The notes: generated from the sequence alone by a model not told the origin. Shown: positions 27,882-37,453, counted from the first letter of the stretch. The stretch: DNA of 64,000 nt from JBBQED01 sp038320345 (GCA_038320345.1 JBBQED010000017.1:9548-73547); one strand, 5' to 3'. Numbers and translations: made by a program.

Positions 27882-29249
27882 TCAGAAGAATCTAAAACCA
27901 ACTTTCCATCCAATCCACATCTTTAGGTCAATCTTATCATCATTGGATATATCATGATAAAATACATTCGGATGAATCTCTGCTAGGATATTCGGATAAT
28001 CAGTATAATTCGTTTTCGTTACCCATACATTTAATTCAGGTCCTGTTGAGATGGAGATTTTATTACTCAATCTTACCTCAACACCTAGATATCCCTTATT
28101 TAGCAGATTTAACTTGTTGAGAAATTCACCTTTGCTAATCTGATTGGCGGTAACATCCAAAACTAAGCTTACTTGCTTGCTCAATATAATATTACTCCCG
28201 GCACCATATCCAAAGGACCATAACAGATCACCACCTTTTGTAGGTTTTACACTTGCAGTAAAAATGTTATGGAAAGCATTTACCCCTGTGATAAAAGATG
28301 CATTTGCATAAAATATTTCATTAGATGAGAGTTCAAATTTATGATATCCATTATTCGCATAACTGAAGAATCCCATTGGAACGCCAGAAATAGAATCTGA
28401 AATGTTAAAAACACCAATTTGATTGCCTTGTACCTTCTTCGAAATATTAACCAATCCCGAAACCTGTGAGCCATTAATGCTACCCGCCACTACATTATAC
28501 AATCCAGAAATCTGTAACCCGTCAAAATCACCTTTCACTTTATTTCCTATTCCAGCGATCATCGATCCAGAAGATTTATCTCCATTCACATTTGCGATAC
28601 CTGCAATCTGAACACCTTGATATCTATGGTCGGCAGCATTCAATATCCCTGCGATTTGAATACCGGAAGAAGTATCCTTATTGAGATTGACAATACCGGC
28701 TACTTGAAATAAATTTGATTGCTGAATATTCAAGTTGAAGATACCCCCAATCTGTGCCCCATTAGATTTCCCTTTAACAAGATTACCAATGCCAGCGAAC
28801 TGTATCCCTTGCAAATTTCCACTGATACAATTTGCAATACCTCCAATCTGAATTCCTTTACTATTTCCAGTTACTAGATTTGAAACTCCAGCCATCTGAA
28901 AATAACTAACATCTCCTAAATCAATATTGAAGAGTGTTGCAAGTTCCAACTTGCGAACGCCATGCGTTTTTCCTCCTAATACATTAAACGAATAATCAGT
29001 AATCAATGTGCCTGGTACTTGATAGGATGTGCCGATCATTGGTAAAATAGAAACTTGCACCGGCTGATAAACAGTATCTGTATTATGCACCGAATTAAAA
29101 AAGATTAAGGAGCTACTATCATTCCTTGCACTTGCGCTATCCTGAGCTTTTGCCGAGCATTGGAATATGATAAAAATGAGAGCTAATAACTGATTAATAA
29201 ATACTGAAATTTTCATAAACGATGAGGATGGTTTTACAATAAAGACCAT
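27882..29249 (-). CDS. Exported 16-residue-repeat protein, copy without STN
   Basis: This 455-residue exported protein has an N-terminal hydrophobic signal (about residues 10-33). Residues about 115-290 hold ten to eleven repeats of exactly 16 residues with the pattern G(I/V)Q(I/F)xGIxNxxxGxxx, for example GIQIGGIANCISGNLQ. The pattern resembles LA_2272-type surface repeats. The following C-terminal region (from GVPMGFFSYANNGYHKF) matches its neighbour's and is rich in alternating strands, ending at an aromatic residue, suggesting a beta-barrel or outer-membrane location. It follows the STN protein by 48 bases. Function is unknown; the shared architecture suggests it works with that protein. 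Confidence 0.8.
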   Translation of the reverse strand: MVFIVKPSSSFMKISVFINQLLALIFIIFQCSAKAQDSASARNDSSSLIFFNSVHNTDTVYQPVQVSILPMIGTSYQVPGTLITDYSFNVLGGKTHGVRKLELATLFNIDLGDVSYFQMAGVSNLVTGNSKGIQIGGIANCISGNLQGIQFAGIGNLVKGKSNGAQIGGIFNLNIQQSNLFQVAGIVNLNKDTSSGIQIAGILNAADHRYQGVQIAGIANVNGDKSSGSMIAGIGNKVKGDFDGLQISGLYNVVAGSINGSQVSGLVNISKKVQGNQIGVFNISDSISGVPMGFFSYANNGYHKFELSSNEIFYANASFITGVNAFHNIFTASVKPTKGGDLLWSFGYGAGSNIILSKQVSLVLDVTANQISKGEFLNKLNLLNKGYLGVEVRLSNKISISTGPELNVWVTKTNYTDYPNILAEIHPNVFYHDISNDDKIDLKMWIGWKVGFRFF

Positions 29250-29297
29250 TAATGATGGCCTTACCCCTACGTCTACGAAAAAAAATCTAAAATATTC

Positions 29298-31139
29298 TCA
29301 GGTAAAGCGAATGCCCAGCTTCCATCCTATCCACATTTGTACTGATAGATTGCTTGAAAAACTTTCTCGGTAAAATATCTTGGGCTTTAATTTTGTAAAT
29401 ATTTCAGGGTATCCCTTATACTCCGCGTTAAAAAAATGAGCATTCAGTACTGGACCTGTTGTAAGGGCGATGTGCTTATTAAATTTATGATCCACAGCAA
29501 CTGTAAATTTACCGATGACATCGGCCTTATCAAATACATTGTTTTTGACAATTTGCTGTGCTGTCAAATTGAAATTTAATATATTTTTCAAATTCAATTT
29601 GATAGAAGAGCCTACGCCATATCCGAAGGTCCATAATGGCTCAGCAAAATTATCTGGACGAATGCCTACAAAAATTATATTGTGGAATTCTCTTACACCG
29701 GTGCTTATTGCAAGATTAGAATAGAATAACTCATCAGCGGTTACATCAACATGATGGTATCCACTTCTAACATAACTTAAGAAGCCAACAGGGATTCCAG
29801 TGCAGGAATCGGCGTAATTAATCAATGCAACTTGAGAACCATTTACTTTACTGGCATAGTTAAAGAAAGCTGAAATTTGTGCTCCATGAATTTCCCGCCT
29901 CGTAAAATTGGTAAAGCCTGCTATTTGTGTTCCATTTACATTTTTCAATGCGGCATTGAAAAAACCCGCTACCTGAACTCCTGAAAAAGTATCGATTGCA
30001 CTATTGAAAAAGCCCGCCATTTGAAATCCAGCAGATGATTCCAAATTAACATTGAAAAAACCACCTACTTGTACTCCTTTTGAATACCTACGGTTAAAAT
30101 TAAAAAAACCACCTATCTGTACTGCCTTAACAGTATCCCCAGCCAAATTACCGAAACCTGCTATCTGCACCCCTTGCACTTTACCTTTGTCTAGATTAAA
30201 ATAACCTGCCATTTGAACACCATCAACATTACCTCCAACGGCATTTAAAAGCCCGGCCAATTGCACTTTCTGTACATCACCGCGATCGATATTGAATAAA
30301 CCTCCGATCTCCAGCTTTCTAGTTCCTAACGAATATCCTCCTAATACATTAAACGAAAAATCATTAATTACATTTCCACTTAATAACATGTTAGTACCGA
30401 CTTTGGGAATAAAAGAAACTTGATAGGGACGATAAATAGTATCTGTAATATTTGCTGCATTGATAGCCGACATATCAGGAATTAGAAAATCCATCATGGT
30501 AAATTCTCTCTCCCGCAAACTATCTATACTTGCGAGTGTATCCAAAGGGATATTTGGAGTAATTCCAATAGATAATGATTGATTCTTTAAATTTCTAAGT
30601 ACCACTATTGTATCTAGATAATTTTGTTTACTCACCCTGAGATTTAATTGAACCCGTGGATCTTCTAACTTGATACTAAAATATCCATACTGATTTGTAA
30701 TAGCAGAAATCATACTTTTTCCATCGTACAAACTGACAGCGGGTATTTTCTCTCCACTAATTTTATCGGTAACATAACCTGAGATAATAAAAAACTCTTT
30801 TGATTTATCAGTAGCAGGTCCAACAGGTGCGGCCAATAAAATCAGATAATTATGCTTTGGTTTATAAGTTACTTTCCCATTAAAAATCGAATTCAATACT
30901 TCCCTCACTGATTTTCGCACTAAATTCAAATTAACTTTTGACATTCCGGAAATCAGTTCCGGGGAATAAGAAAACGAGAAATTTGCCTGACGACTAATAT
31001 CTTTTAAGATCTCGGCAATGTCAGCATCATTAACCTTGATCGAAACATCTCTTTCCAAAATAGGGCGAATTGCAGTCTGCGCAAAAAGACTTACATTCAT
31101 CATAGCAATTAACAAAACAAAAAAAAGAAATCGCATCAT
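29298..31139 (-). CDS. STN and carboxypeptidase-like domain protein with 16-residue repeats
   Basis: This 613-residue exported protein has a signal peptide (residues 1-20, ending SLFAQ). An STN (secretin/TonB short N-terminal) domain lies at about 28-105 (DISRQANFSFSYSPELI, FNGKVTYKP). A carboxypeptidase regulatory-like domain follows at about 118-200 (ISGYVTDKISGEKIPAVSLYDG). Ten 16-residue repeats span about 288-446, for example GVQVAGFFNAALKNVN. The C-terminal region is shared with the 27882-29249 protein. STN domains normally interact with FecR-type proteins. It starts 4 bases after the fecR-type gene stop, so it is translated as part of the same operon. A sensor or transducer role in signalling is inferred from this position. 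Confidence 0.82.
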   Translation of the reverse strand: MMRFLFFVLLIAMMNVSLFAQTAIRPILERDVSIKVNDADIAEILKDISRQANFSFSYSPELISGMSKVNLNLVRKSVREVLNSIFNGKVTYKPKHNYLILLAAPVGPATDKSKEFFIISGYVTDKISGEKIPAVSLYDGKSMISAITNQYGYFSIKLEDPRVQLNLRVSKQNYLDTIVVLRNLKNQSLSIGITPNIPLDTLASIDSLREREFTMMDFLIPDMSAINAANITDTIYRPYQVSFIPKVGTNMLLSGNVINDFSFNVLGGYSLGTRKLEIGGLFNIDRGDVQKVQLAGLLNAVGGNVDGVQMAGYFNLDKGKVQGVQIAGFGNLAGDTVKAVQIGGFFNFNRRYSKGVQVGGFFNVNLESSAGFQMAGFFNSAIDTFSGVQVAGFFNAALKNVNGTQIAGFTNFTRREIHGAQISAFFNYASKVNGSQVALINYADSCTGIPVGFLSYVRSGYHHVDVTADELFYSNLAISTGVREFHNIIFVGIRPDNFAEPLWTFGYGVGSSIKLNLKNILNFNLTAQQIVKNNVFDKADVIGKFTVAVDHKFNKHIALTTGPVLNAHFFNAEYKGYPEIFTKLKPKIFYRESFSSNLSVQMWIGWKLGIRFT

Positions 31140-31143
31140 GGTA

Positions 31144-32172
31144 CTAATTCATACAAGATTGACCATTCATTTTAATCAAGGAACCTTCGATTGAAATATT
31201 CAGATTTAAGGTCACTCCGATGACGTCGAGTACAGTTTCCAAATTTTCATTTTTAAAGTCAGCAGTTAAACTGCACTTACGAATATTCGGTGATAATTCT
31301 ACTTTCACCTGATAAACCTCCTCAAGCATTTTAGCGACTTCACTCAAGCTAGAATTTTCAAAACTCAGCATTCTAGTACGGTAAGCAGTGCGGTTTACAG
31401 ATACAGCCTCCATTTTTGTAAGCGTATTAGTAGAACTGGAATACCTAGCATGATCACCTTTGAAAAGATTGATTCCCTCTCCATTAGATCTGTAAAAAAA
31501 TACTTGACCTTCTTCAACGATGACTTCCACATAATTACTATCAGGAGGAGCATTTACAGTGAATGCAGTACCAATATCTTTTATCATCACTCCACCTGCT
31601 TCTATAATAAATGGAACTTCAGATTGATGTTCTACTCTAAAATACGCTTCACCTTTTAATTTCAACCGACGTTCTTTTTTACCATAACCCTTGGTATAAC
31701 TCAATAAACTATGGGCTCTCAAATAAAAAGCTGAGCCATCTGGTAAAGTATCTTGAACCGATGTGTTCTGGGCTAGAATTCCAATAGGAGTTTTGATCAG
31801 ATTATCCTCGTAAAACCACCATCCAATACTGAAGGTTACCAGTAATATTGCGGCAATCTGAATCCACTTATAGAAATCACTAACTTTCTTCTCAGGTACT
31901 AATTGCCGAACAGGAGTATCCGCAACTATAATCATTTTACTATGCACATTTTTCCAAGCGACATCAGTATTAAAAACTTCCTTAATCTCATTTGAAGAAG
32001 TATATATTTTTTTAAGCTGATCAAAATAGCGCTGATTATCGGCAGATGCAGCTCTCCAGAATTCCAATTCACGGATCTCAGAATCATTCGCCTCCCCGCT
32101 AAGAAATGCGGCGATCACAGTATCGATATGTTCGGGATATCTTTCCACTTCTAATTCATCAAGTTCATCCAA
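31144..32172 (-). CDS. FecR family anti-sigma factor
   Basis: This 342-residue protein has a cytoplasmic N-terminal domain, one membrane helix (about residues 102-121, IQIAAILLVTFSIGWWFY), a FecR domain (about 135-245, with LPDGSAFYLRAHSLLSYT and GEAYFRVEH) and a C-terminal DUF4974 domain (about 265-335). In characterised cases, FecR proteins hold their sigma factor inactive until signalled from the outer membrane. The reading frame overlaps the sigma gene by 22 bases. No ATG lies near the beginning: the start is TTG at 32172 or GTG at 32148. Either start fits translational coupling. Confidence 0.9.
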   Translation of the reverse strand: MDELDELEVERYPEHIDTVIAAFLSGEANDSEIRELEFWRAASADNQRYFDQLKKIYTSSNEIKEVFNTDVAWKNVHSKMIIVADTPVRQLVPEKKVSDFYKWIQIAAILLVTFSIGWWFYEDNLIKTPIGILAQNTSVQDTLPDGSAFYLRAHSLLSYTKGYGKKERRLKLKGEAYFRVEHQSEVPFIIEAGGVMIKDIGTAFTVNAPPDSNYVEVIVEEGQVFFYRSNGEGINLFKGDHARYSSSTNTLTKMEAVSVNRTAYRTRMLSFENSSLSEVAKMLEEVYQVKVELSPNIRKCSLTADFKNENLETVLDVIGVTLNLNISIEGSLIKMNGQSCMN

Positions 32173-32735
32173 CTAAATAATAATGCAATAATCGGGAGAT
32201 AGTCTTTCAGTTCTGCGCGCAAAATCCTCAAGGCTTTTCCCATTTGGTTCTCCACGGTTTTTACAGAAATCTCCAATTGTGATGCGATTTCACTGTACTT
32301 TAATTCCGCAAATCGACTTAATTCAAATATTTTTTTGCATTGCTCCGGTAAAACATCTAATGCACGCTTAATTTCCTTTTCAAGTTCTGAACCTTGAAGT
32401 ACCTGAGCTGGGCTATGTGCAATTGGAATGCCTTCTGATTGCTTACCTTCTGCATAATTTTGCCTCACCTTAATTTGTTGAATCAAATTCAGGCATCGGT
32501 TGTGAACAGCACGGAAGAGATAAGACTTAACAGAAACTTTTATATCTATTTCCTGTCGCTTCTCCCAGATGGAAAGAAACATTTGTTGAACCACCTCTTC
32601 TGCATCGTCTTTATCATTCAAGATACCGGAAGCATATCTGCAAAGTCGATTGTAATGCTCACGGAATATCACCTCGAACATTTGTTCGTTGTTATTCCTT
32701 AACGCATTTACAAATTCTATGTTGGAAACTTCCAC
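32151..32735 (-). CDS. ECF RNA polymerase sigma-70 factor
   Basis: This 194-residue sigma factor belongs to the Bacteroidota FecI-like ECF group. Region 2 spans about residues 23-90 (FREHYNRLCRYASGIL, DAEEVVQQMFLSIWEKR). Region 4 is at about 125-180 with the helix-turn-helix ELKYSEIASQLEISVKTVENQM. The start is GTG at 32735; the sequence offers no nearby ATG in frame until residue 19. The gene overlaps the FecR-type gene. It would direct transcription of the downstream operon when the FecR protein is triggered; the regulon is not visible beyond this locus. Confidence 0.92.
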   Translation of the reverse strand: MEVSNIEFVNALRNNNEQMFEVIFREHYNRLCRYASGILNDKDDAEEVVQQMFLSIWEKRQEIDIKVSVKSYLFRAVHNRCLNLIQQIKVRQNYAEGKQSEGIPIAHSPAQVLQGSELEKEIKRALDVLPEQCKKIFELSRFAELKYSEIASQLEISVKTVENQMGKALRILRAELKDYLPIIALLFSWMNLMN

Positions 32736-32869
32736 CTGAGCGGTTTTGTCCTGCGAAAGTATCCAACAGTACTTTACAACGAGAAGACATTCGAAATTTC
32801 TCTTACCCCTACTTGGATCAAAAAAAAACCTTTAGACAGATCAATGGCATAGAAAAATATAAATCCAAG

Positions 32870-33529
32870 TCATTTCATAATAGCATCTACTTGAAATACA
32901 ATATCTTGCAAAGATGTTCGATTTATTCGAGTAGCACTAAAAACAGCACTATAGAAACCTGGGTAATCCACTTTATACCAATAAGCCCACGATTTCATTT
33001 GCTTCAATGCCCGACCCCACTCCCCATCTTTAATACAGGAAGTCCAATGAGGGTCTGCCTTCAGATCTTGGTAGAAATAATAAGTAAATGAAACTGGAGT
33101 GGCATTTTTTTCATTCCGAGATTGTAACACCAGAAAAATTCCTTTTAATATTAAACCATCAATCGTAGTATCTGGAAGCAATTTAAACTCAAGAGTATTA
33201 TAGGTATTACGAACTGGATCAACAGCAATCGTAGAATCATTATGCACCGACCATTGATAATTGCGACAGGATTGAGTAAGAAATATCTTCTTCTCAATTA
33301 AGTGATGGAATTCGTCATAATATGCTCGAGAAGTATTTCCATTTTTCACTGAAAAGATCATTTCAGCACCTTTCAACATTTTTAACTGATCTGCAGATAC
33401 TCCTTCCAAATGAGATTCGTAGGTAATTAAATATTCAATTGATCCCTCAAAATAATCAACATCATGTTGTGCAAATGCTGTTACTGGAAGAAAAAACAAT
33501 ACTAAAATTATTCTGAGGTCAATTTTCAT
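32870..33529 (-). CDS. Exported hypothetical protein, GLPGLI-like
   Basis: This 219-residue protein is not firmly recognised. A signal peptide (residues 1-20, ending AFAQ) is clear. The opening of the mature protein, EGSIEYLITYESH, and the run of beta-strands with a sentence-like pattern of DSTI/LPDTTIDGL are like Bacteroidota GLPGLI and DUF4412-type exported proteins, but the GLPGLI motif itself is missing. It has a helical C-terminus. It lies 134 bases upstream of the sigma gene on the same strand and is probably separately transcribed. Cotranscription with the sigma operon is possible. Its function cannot be read from the sequence. Confidence 0.65.
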   Translation of the reverse strand: MKIDLRIILVLFFLPVTAFAQHDVDYFEGSIEYLITYESHLEGVSADQLKMLKGAEMIFSVKNGNTSRAYYDEFHHLIEKKIFLTQSCRNYQWSVHNDSTIAVDPVRNTYNTLEFKLLPDTTIDGLILKGIFLVLQSRNEKNATPVSFTYYFYQDLKADPHWTSCIKDGEWGRALKQMKSWAYWYKVDYPGFYSAVFSATRINRTSLQDIVFQVDAIMK

Positions 33530-33645
33530 GAGTCTTAATCTGCTGTCAAAATTAGAAAAATAAGGAAACCAATGAAGTTATGAAAAATAAGAAAAAGGTC
33601 CACGAGCCATGAATTTACAATACCTTAGCGCAAACAATACAAAAA

Positions 33646-34680
33646 GTGTTACGCAAACGGTCTCTAGTATTTATTGTGATCTTGTTTACTTTGAGCGGAT
33701 GTCGTAAAAGTCCGACGATAGCTCCATCTTTTTACTACTGGAAAACCATATTTCAAATTTCTTCTGCGGAAATTCAACTTTTAGATACCCTCCATATTTC
33801 CAGGATTTATCTTCGTTGTTTCGATATCGTTTACAAGGCGGAGCAAAAAAAGCTAATCCCAGAATCCCCGATAATTTTCTCAAGTAAAGTCCCAGAGAAA
33901 ATTGAAATCGTTCCCGTAATCTATATCACTAATAAAAGCTTCTTGCAGATTATTGAGGATTCAATTCCAGATCTAGCACTCAAAATAATTTCATTTACAA
34001 ATAATTGTTTAGCACCACAAAAAATTCAATATCATGAAATGCAAATAGATTGCGACTGGACTGAAACTACTCGAAGTAAATATTTTTTATTACTGAAAGT
34101 ATTGCGTGAAAAGCTATCCCCGCAACACAAAACGCTCTCCGCAACTTTACGACTCCATCAAATCAAATACAAAAGAAAAACGGGTGTTCCTCCCGTCGAC
34201 CGAGGCATGCTTATGTTTTATAACATGGGTAGTCTGAGTGCTCAAAACAAAAATAATTCTATTTACAATGCTGAGATAGCAACTCAATACATCAACTACT
34301 TAAAAGATTACCCTTTGAAATTAGATATGGCTTTACCTATTTTCACTTGGGGCGTTCACTTAAGATCAGGAAAAATCTTAAGTTTGGTAAATAATTTAAG
34401 CACCGATGAAGCCACTGCCAGCAATTTATTTCATGAGTCAACTGCAGGATTATTAGTAGCTAAATCTGGGTTCTTTTTCCATGGAGAATATTATCAACAA
34501 TATGATCAACTTCGTATGGAAGAAATCACGCCTGAAATTGCAAAAAAAGCTGCATTACAACTCGCAGAAAAATTAACGATTACCGACTCCACCAATATTG
34601 TATTGTATCATTTCGATTCTACCAATCTCAGCAGATATGAAGTTAAAGATTTCAATCAACTCTATCATACTTTCAATTAG
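33646..34680 (+). CDS. Lipoprotein of unknown function, DUF3142-like
   Basis: This 344-residue protein starts at a GTG codon, with a lipoprotein signal ending LSGC at Cys19. The body begins FYYWKTIFQIS and proceeds to RIYLRCFDI and IEIVPVIYIT. It then has QIDCDWTETTRSKYFLLLKVLREKL (split here at residue 20 in quoting: QIDCDWTETTRSKYFLLLKV). An acidic D-x-D in the position of a TIM-barrel strand resembles glycosidase-like DUF3142 proteins. This assignment is by pattern only. The next gene starts inside this one, overlapping 44 bases, so the two are coupled. The product would be membrane-anchored outside the cytoplasm. Confidence 0.7.
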   Translation: MLRKRSLVFIVILFTLSGCRKSPTIAPSFYYWKTIFQISSAEIQLLDTLHISRIYLRCFDIVYKAEQKKLIPESPIIFSSKVPEKIEIVPVIYITNKSFLQIIEDSIPDLALKIISFTNNCLAPQKIQYHEMQIDCDWTETTRSKYFLLLKVLREKLSPQHKTLSATLRLHQIKYKRKTGVPPVDRGMLMFYNMGSLSAQNKNNSIYNAEIATQYINYLKDYPLKLDMALPIFTWGVHLRSGKILSLVNNLSTDEATASNLFHESTAGLLVAKSGFFFHGEYYQQYDQLRMEEITPEIAKKAALQLAEKLTITDSTNIVLYHFDSTNLSRYEVKDFNQLYHTFN

Positions 34681-36943
34681 TATTTCTATTTTACCTTTAA
34701 GCGATCGGCTTTATGGCTGTGGGGGTGGAGATCCTGTTGATATAATTAGTCAATCTATCTTTACTCCTGAAATAATCAACAGGAATTATGAGTACCCATT
34801 ATTTCTCACTAGTGATGATTATTATGGACAATATACGGAAGTCAATTCCGAAGGACTCCCTGATCTATCAGAAATTACTGAAAAGGAATGGAGCGCTGCT
34901 TTTGAACCATTAAACGGAATAGAAATTTCAACCTGGATAGTATTCGCATCCACTGTTACACAATTAGATACGCTTGAAAAATTTTATTCAAAAAGTTCTA
35001 TTGACACGATAAAATGTAAAATCCCAAAGGAGGCTTTTCAGTTAAAAAATAATGCAACGCTTCATAAATACATCACCTACTTAAAAATTGCTAGAAATGC
35101 TGAAAAGGTTATTCAAAGTCAATATCAGGATTGGTTGCCTTATAAAGTTGACAGTGTTGAAATTGAGAATATCACGAGGTCTAGTAAGAAGCAATTTGAA
35201 AAAGAAAAAAATAGCTTTCTAAAAAGTAGATATGGCTTTCAAATGATCAGAGGATTATTTCTTTCCCGACGATACGAAGAATGCATTGCCACCTACGATA
35301 AATATTTTAAAGCCGATGAAGCTCGAGGCTCGATGTACTACCGTACGTTAGGATTTAAAGCAGGGGCGTTGTACAAAATGCAACAATATGCCGCATCAAA
35401 TTATATCTACTCTAAAATTTACGATCAGTTTCCGGAAATGAAACTCATTGCATTTGCAAGTTTCCATGTTCAGGAGGAGGAAGATTGGAAAGGATGCTTA
35501 TTCCTTGCAAAAAATAATCATGAAAAAGAAATACTCTGGCAGCTATTTGGTGTATATGCTGATCCCTTAAAAGGAATGAAAGAAATTTATGCAATTCATC
35601 CCGCATCAGAATTAATGGAACTACTATTAGTAAGAGCCATAAATATTGTTGAAACAGTGGCGCTTGAAAATCAGAACAACGAGATGTATGATTATGATGA
35701 ATCTTCCTTATCTCCTACCCGATCATGGAAATCCATTAATACTAAGAACCTGGGTGAATTAGCAGATTTCGTACAGACTGCCGCTACTAATCCAACCATT
35801 CATCAACCTGCCGTTTGGAAATCCTGTGCAGCGTTTATGGAAGTTTTAAATAATGATTTCGCTTCGGCAAAATTATGGTTGGAGCAATCAGAAAAAGATA
35901 AATCCTGTACCGAACTAATTCATGGTCAGAATATCATTACAGAATCTATTCTTTACACGCGCCAAATAACTAAAATAAATGAAAAAGAAGAAGAAGAAAT
36001 TTATCAACGCTTAAGTAAACTTTTTGCTTTAAAAGACTCAAGATTAAGAAGCGAAAATACTATAAATTATCTTCTCTTCAAATTAAGTAAAATTTACGCT
36101 GAGAATGGAAATTTGCAGAAGTCGGAGTTATGTAACAGCAATGTAAGTGCTTATTTTAACGAAGAAACAATACATCAGCTGATTGAATTTATACAAGCCA
36201 CAAAACACAATTCATTAGAAAATTACCTCATCCAACATTATCATTTAACGCTTGCTGATTTGTATAATGAATTGGCCATCCAAAAGATTTACATCTATGA
36301 TTTTCAAGGAGCCTTTGAAACGTTTAGTAAAGTTGAAGGAGCCGGAAATACTGATCTCAATGCAAATCCATTTACGATTCATATAGTAGATTGCCATGAT
36401 TGTGATTATGGAAACTTCCAAAATTCTAAGGAGACGAAACTATCCTTCGTTAAAAAAATGCTAGAAATAAAAACGATTGCAGATTCATCCAATGATCCCG
36501 AAATTAGAGCACAAAATTATTTCCTATTTGCAAATGGGCTCTACAATATGACCTGGTATGGAAATAATAGAGTTATCCATGAAAGTTTTGCCTCCGACTG
36601 GGAAGGTGAAACAAATCGCTTCGCTTACTCGAAACCAACATCTACGAATTCATTTTTTGATTGTGCTGAAGCTCTGAAATATTATGAGAAAGCTTTGAAT
36701 CTTACTAAAAAGAAAGAACTAAAAGCTCGTAACGCATGGATGGCAGCAAAATGCGAACACAATATCTGGTTGGAAGAATTTTATTCCCCAAATGGAGCAA
36801 ATGATTTTTCATCAGGAAAATATTTCCAACTTTTAAAAAATCAATTCAGTGATACCAAATACTATTCTGAAATTATCAATGAATGTGGATACTTTTGTAC
36901 GTATTTATATCCGGGTAATGAAAAGTGTATTCGCAATAAGTAA
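34637..36943 (+). CDS. Large exported helical protein of unknown function
   Basis: The function is unknown. I place the start at ATG 34637, giving 768 residues with a signal peptide-like segment (INSIILSISISILPL). A longer frame opens at TTG 34598 but lacks a better signal. The mature protein begins CGGGDPVDIISQSIFTPEII, a motif I recall from other Bacteroidota hypothetical proteins. The rest is mostly helical with TPR-like pairs, for example YEECIATYDKYFKADEARG and EALKYYEKALNLTKKKE. Its gene overlaps the upstream lipoprotein gene by 44 bases. Together they look like a conserved exported pair. No catalytic motif is seen. Confidence 0.7.
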   Translation: MKLKISINSIILSISISILPLSDRLYGCGGGDPVDIISQSIFTPEIINRNYEYPLFLTSDDYYGQYTEVNSEGLPDLSEITEKEWSAAFEPLNGIEISTWIVFASTVTQLDTLEKFYSKSSIDTIKCKIPKEAFQLKNNATLHKYITYLKIARNAEKVIQSQYQDWLPYKVDSVEIENITRSSKKQFEKEKNSFLKSRYGFQMIRGLFLSRRYEECIATYDKYFKADEARGSMYYRTLGFKAGALYKMQQYAASNYIYSKIYDQFPEMKLIAFASFHVQEEEDWKGCLFLAKNNHEKEILWQLFGVYADPLKGMKEIYAIHPASELMELLLVRAINIVETVALENQNNEMYDYDESSLSPTRSWKSINTKNLGELADFVQTAATNPTIHQPAVWKSCAAFMEVLNNDFASAKLWLEQSEKDKSCTELIHGQNIITESILYTRQITKINEKEEEEIYQRLSKLFALKDSRLRSENTINYLLFKLSKIYAENGNLQKSELCNSNVSAYFNEETIHQLIEFIQATKHNSLENYLIQHYHLTLADLYNELAIQKIYIYDFQGAFETFSKVEGAGNTDLNANPFTIHIVDCHDCDYGNFQNSKETKLSFVKKMLEIKTIADSSNDPEIRAQNYFLFANGLYNMTWYGNNRVIHESFASDWEGETNRFAYSKPTSTNSFFDCAEALKYYEKALNLTKKKELKARNAWMAAKCEHNIWLEEFYSPNGANDFSSGKYFQLLKNQFSDTKYYSEIINECGYFCTYLYPGNEKCIRNK

Positions 36944-37453
36944 TTAAAATTTAATCCTTAGTCCATAATACAGATGGCTACATTCTATTTCCTCAAAAGA
37001 TAGCACATTCGGAAGTACACCCCATCGTTGAAAATCATACTTTTCTAGTAACCGAATACTCCTTTCATTGCGATCAATCAGTATTGCTATAAGCGTATTA
37101 AAGGGATAATTTTTCAGAAGTTCTAACATTCCTTGCATTAACTGTGAACCAATACCAAGTCCCAAATTTTTCTGACCGATATAATAACTGATCTCACAGG
37201 TATGTTTTAATGCCATCCTCCCTTCTCGATATGGGCTAATGGAAATCCATCCAACAATTTGGTCATCTCTCAAAGCCACCATCAAGGGGTAATTGCCAAT
37301 TACGTGTTTCCGAAACCATTCCATTCGTTTTTCCGCTGTTATAGGATCTATATCAGCAGTTTGAAAACCTGCAATTACAGCTTCATTATAAATTACATTG
37401 ACGTGATATAAATCCTCTTCAATCATACTTCTCAAAATCAAATCTATTGCCAT
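36944..37453 (-). CDS. GNAT family N-acetyltransferase, phosphinothricin acetyltransferase-like
   Basis: This 169-residue cytoplasmic enzyme belongs to the GNAT fold, near the Pat/Bar/YncA subgroup that acetylates amino-acid analogues. The opening LILRSMIEEDLYHVNVIYNEAV is split here: LILRSMIEEDL, then VNVIYNEAV. The subgroup's RMEWF segment and GWISISPYREG follow. The acetyl-CoA-binding loop reads NLGLGIGSQLMQGML, and the C-terminal half has LIDRNERSIRLLEKYDF. The start at 37453 (MAIDLIL) is chosen over an earlier ATG at 37498, which would add 15 residues without family similarity. The substrate is not known. Its stop abuts that of the convergent 34637 gene. Confidence 0.85.
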   Translation of the reverse strand: MAIDLILRSMIEEDLYHVNVIYNEAVIAGFQTADIDPITAEKRMEWFRKHVIGNYPLMVALRDDQIVGWISISPYREGRMALKHTCEISYYIGQKNLGLGIGSQLMQGMLELLKNYPFNTLIAILIDRNERSIRLLEKYDFQRWGVLPNVLSFEEIECSHLYYGLRIKF

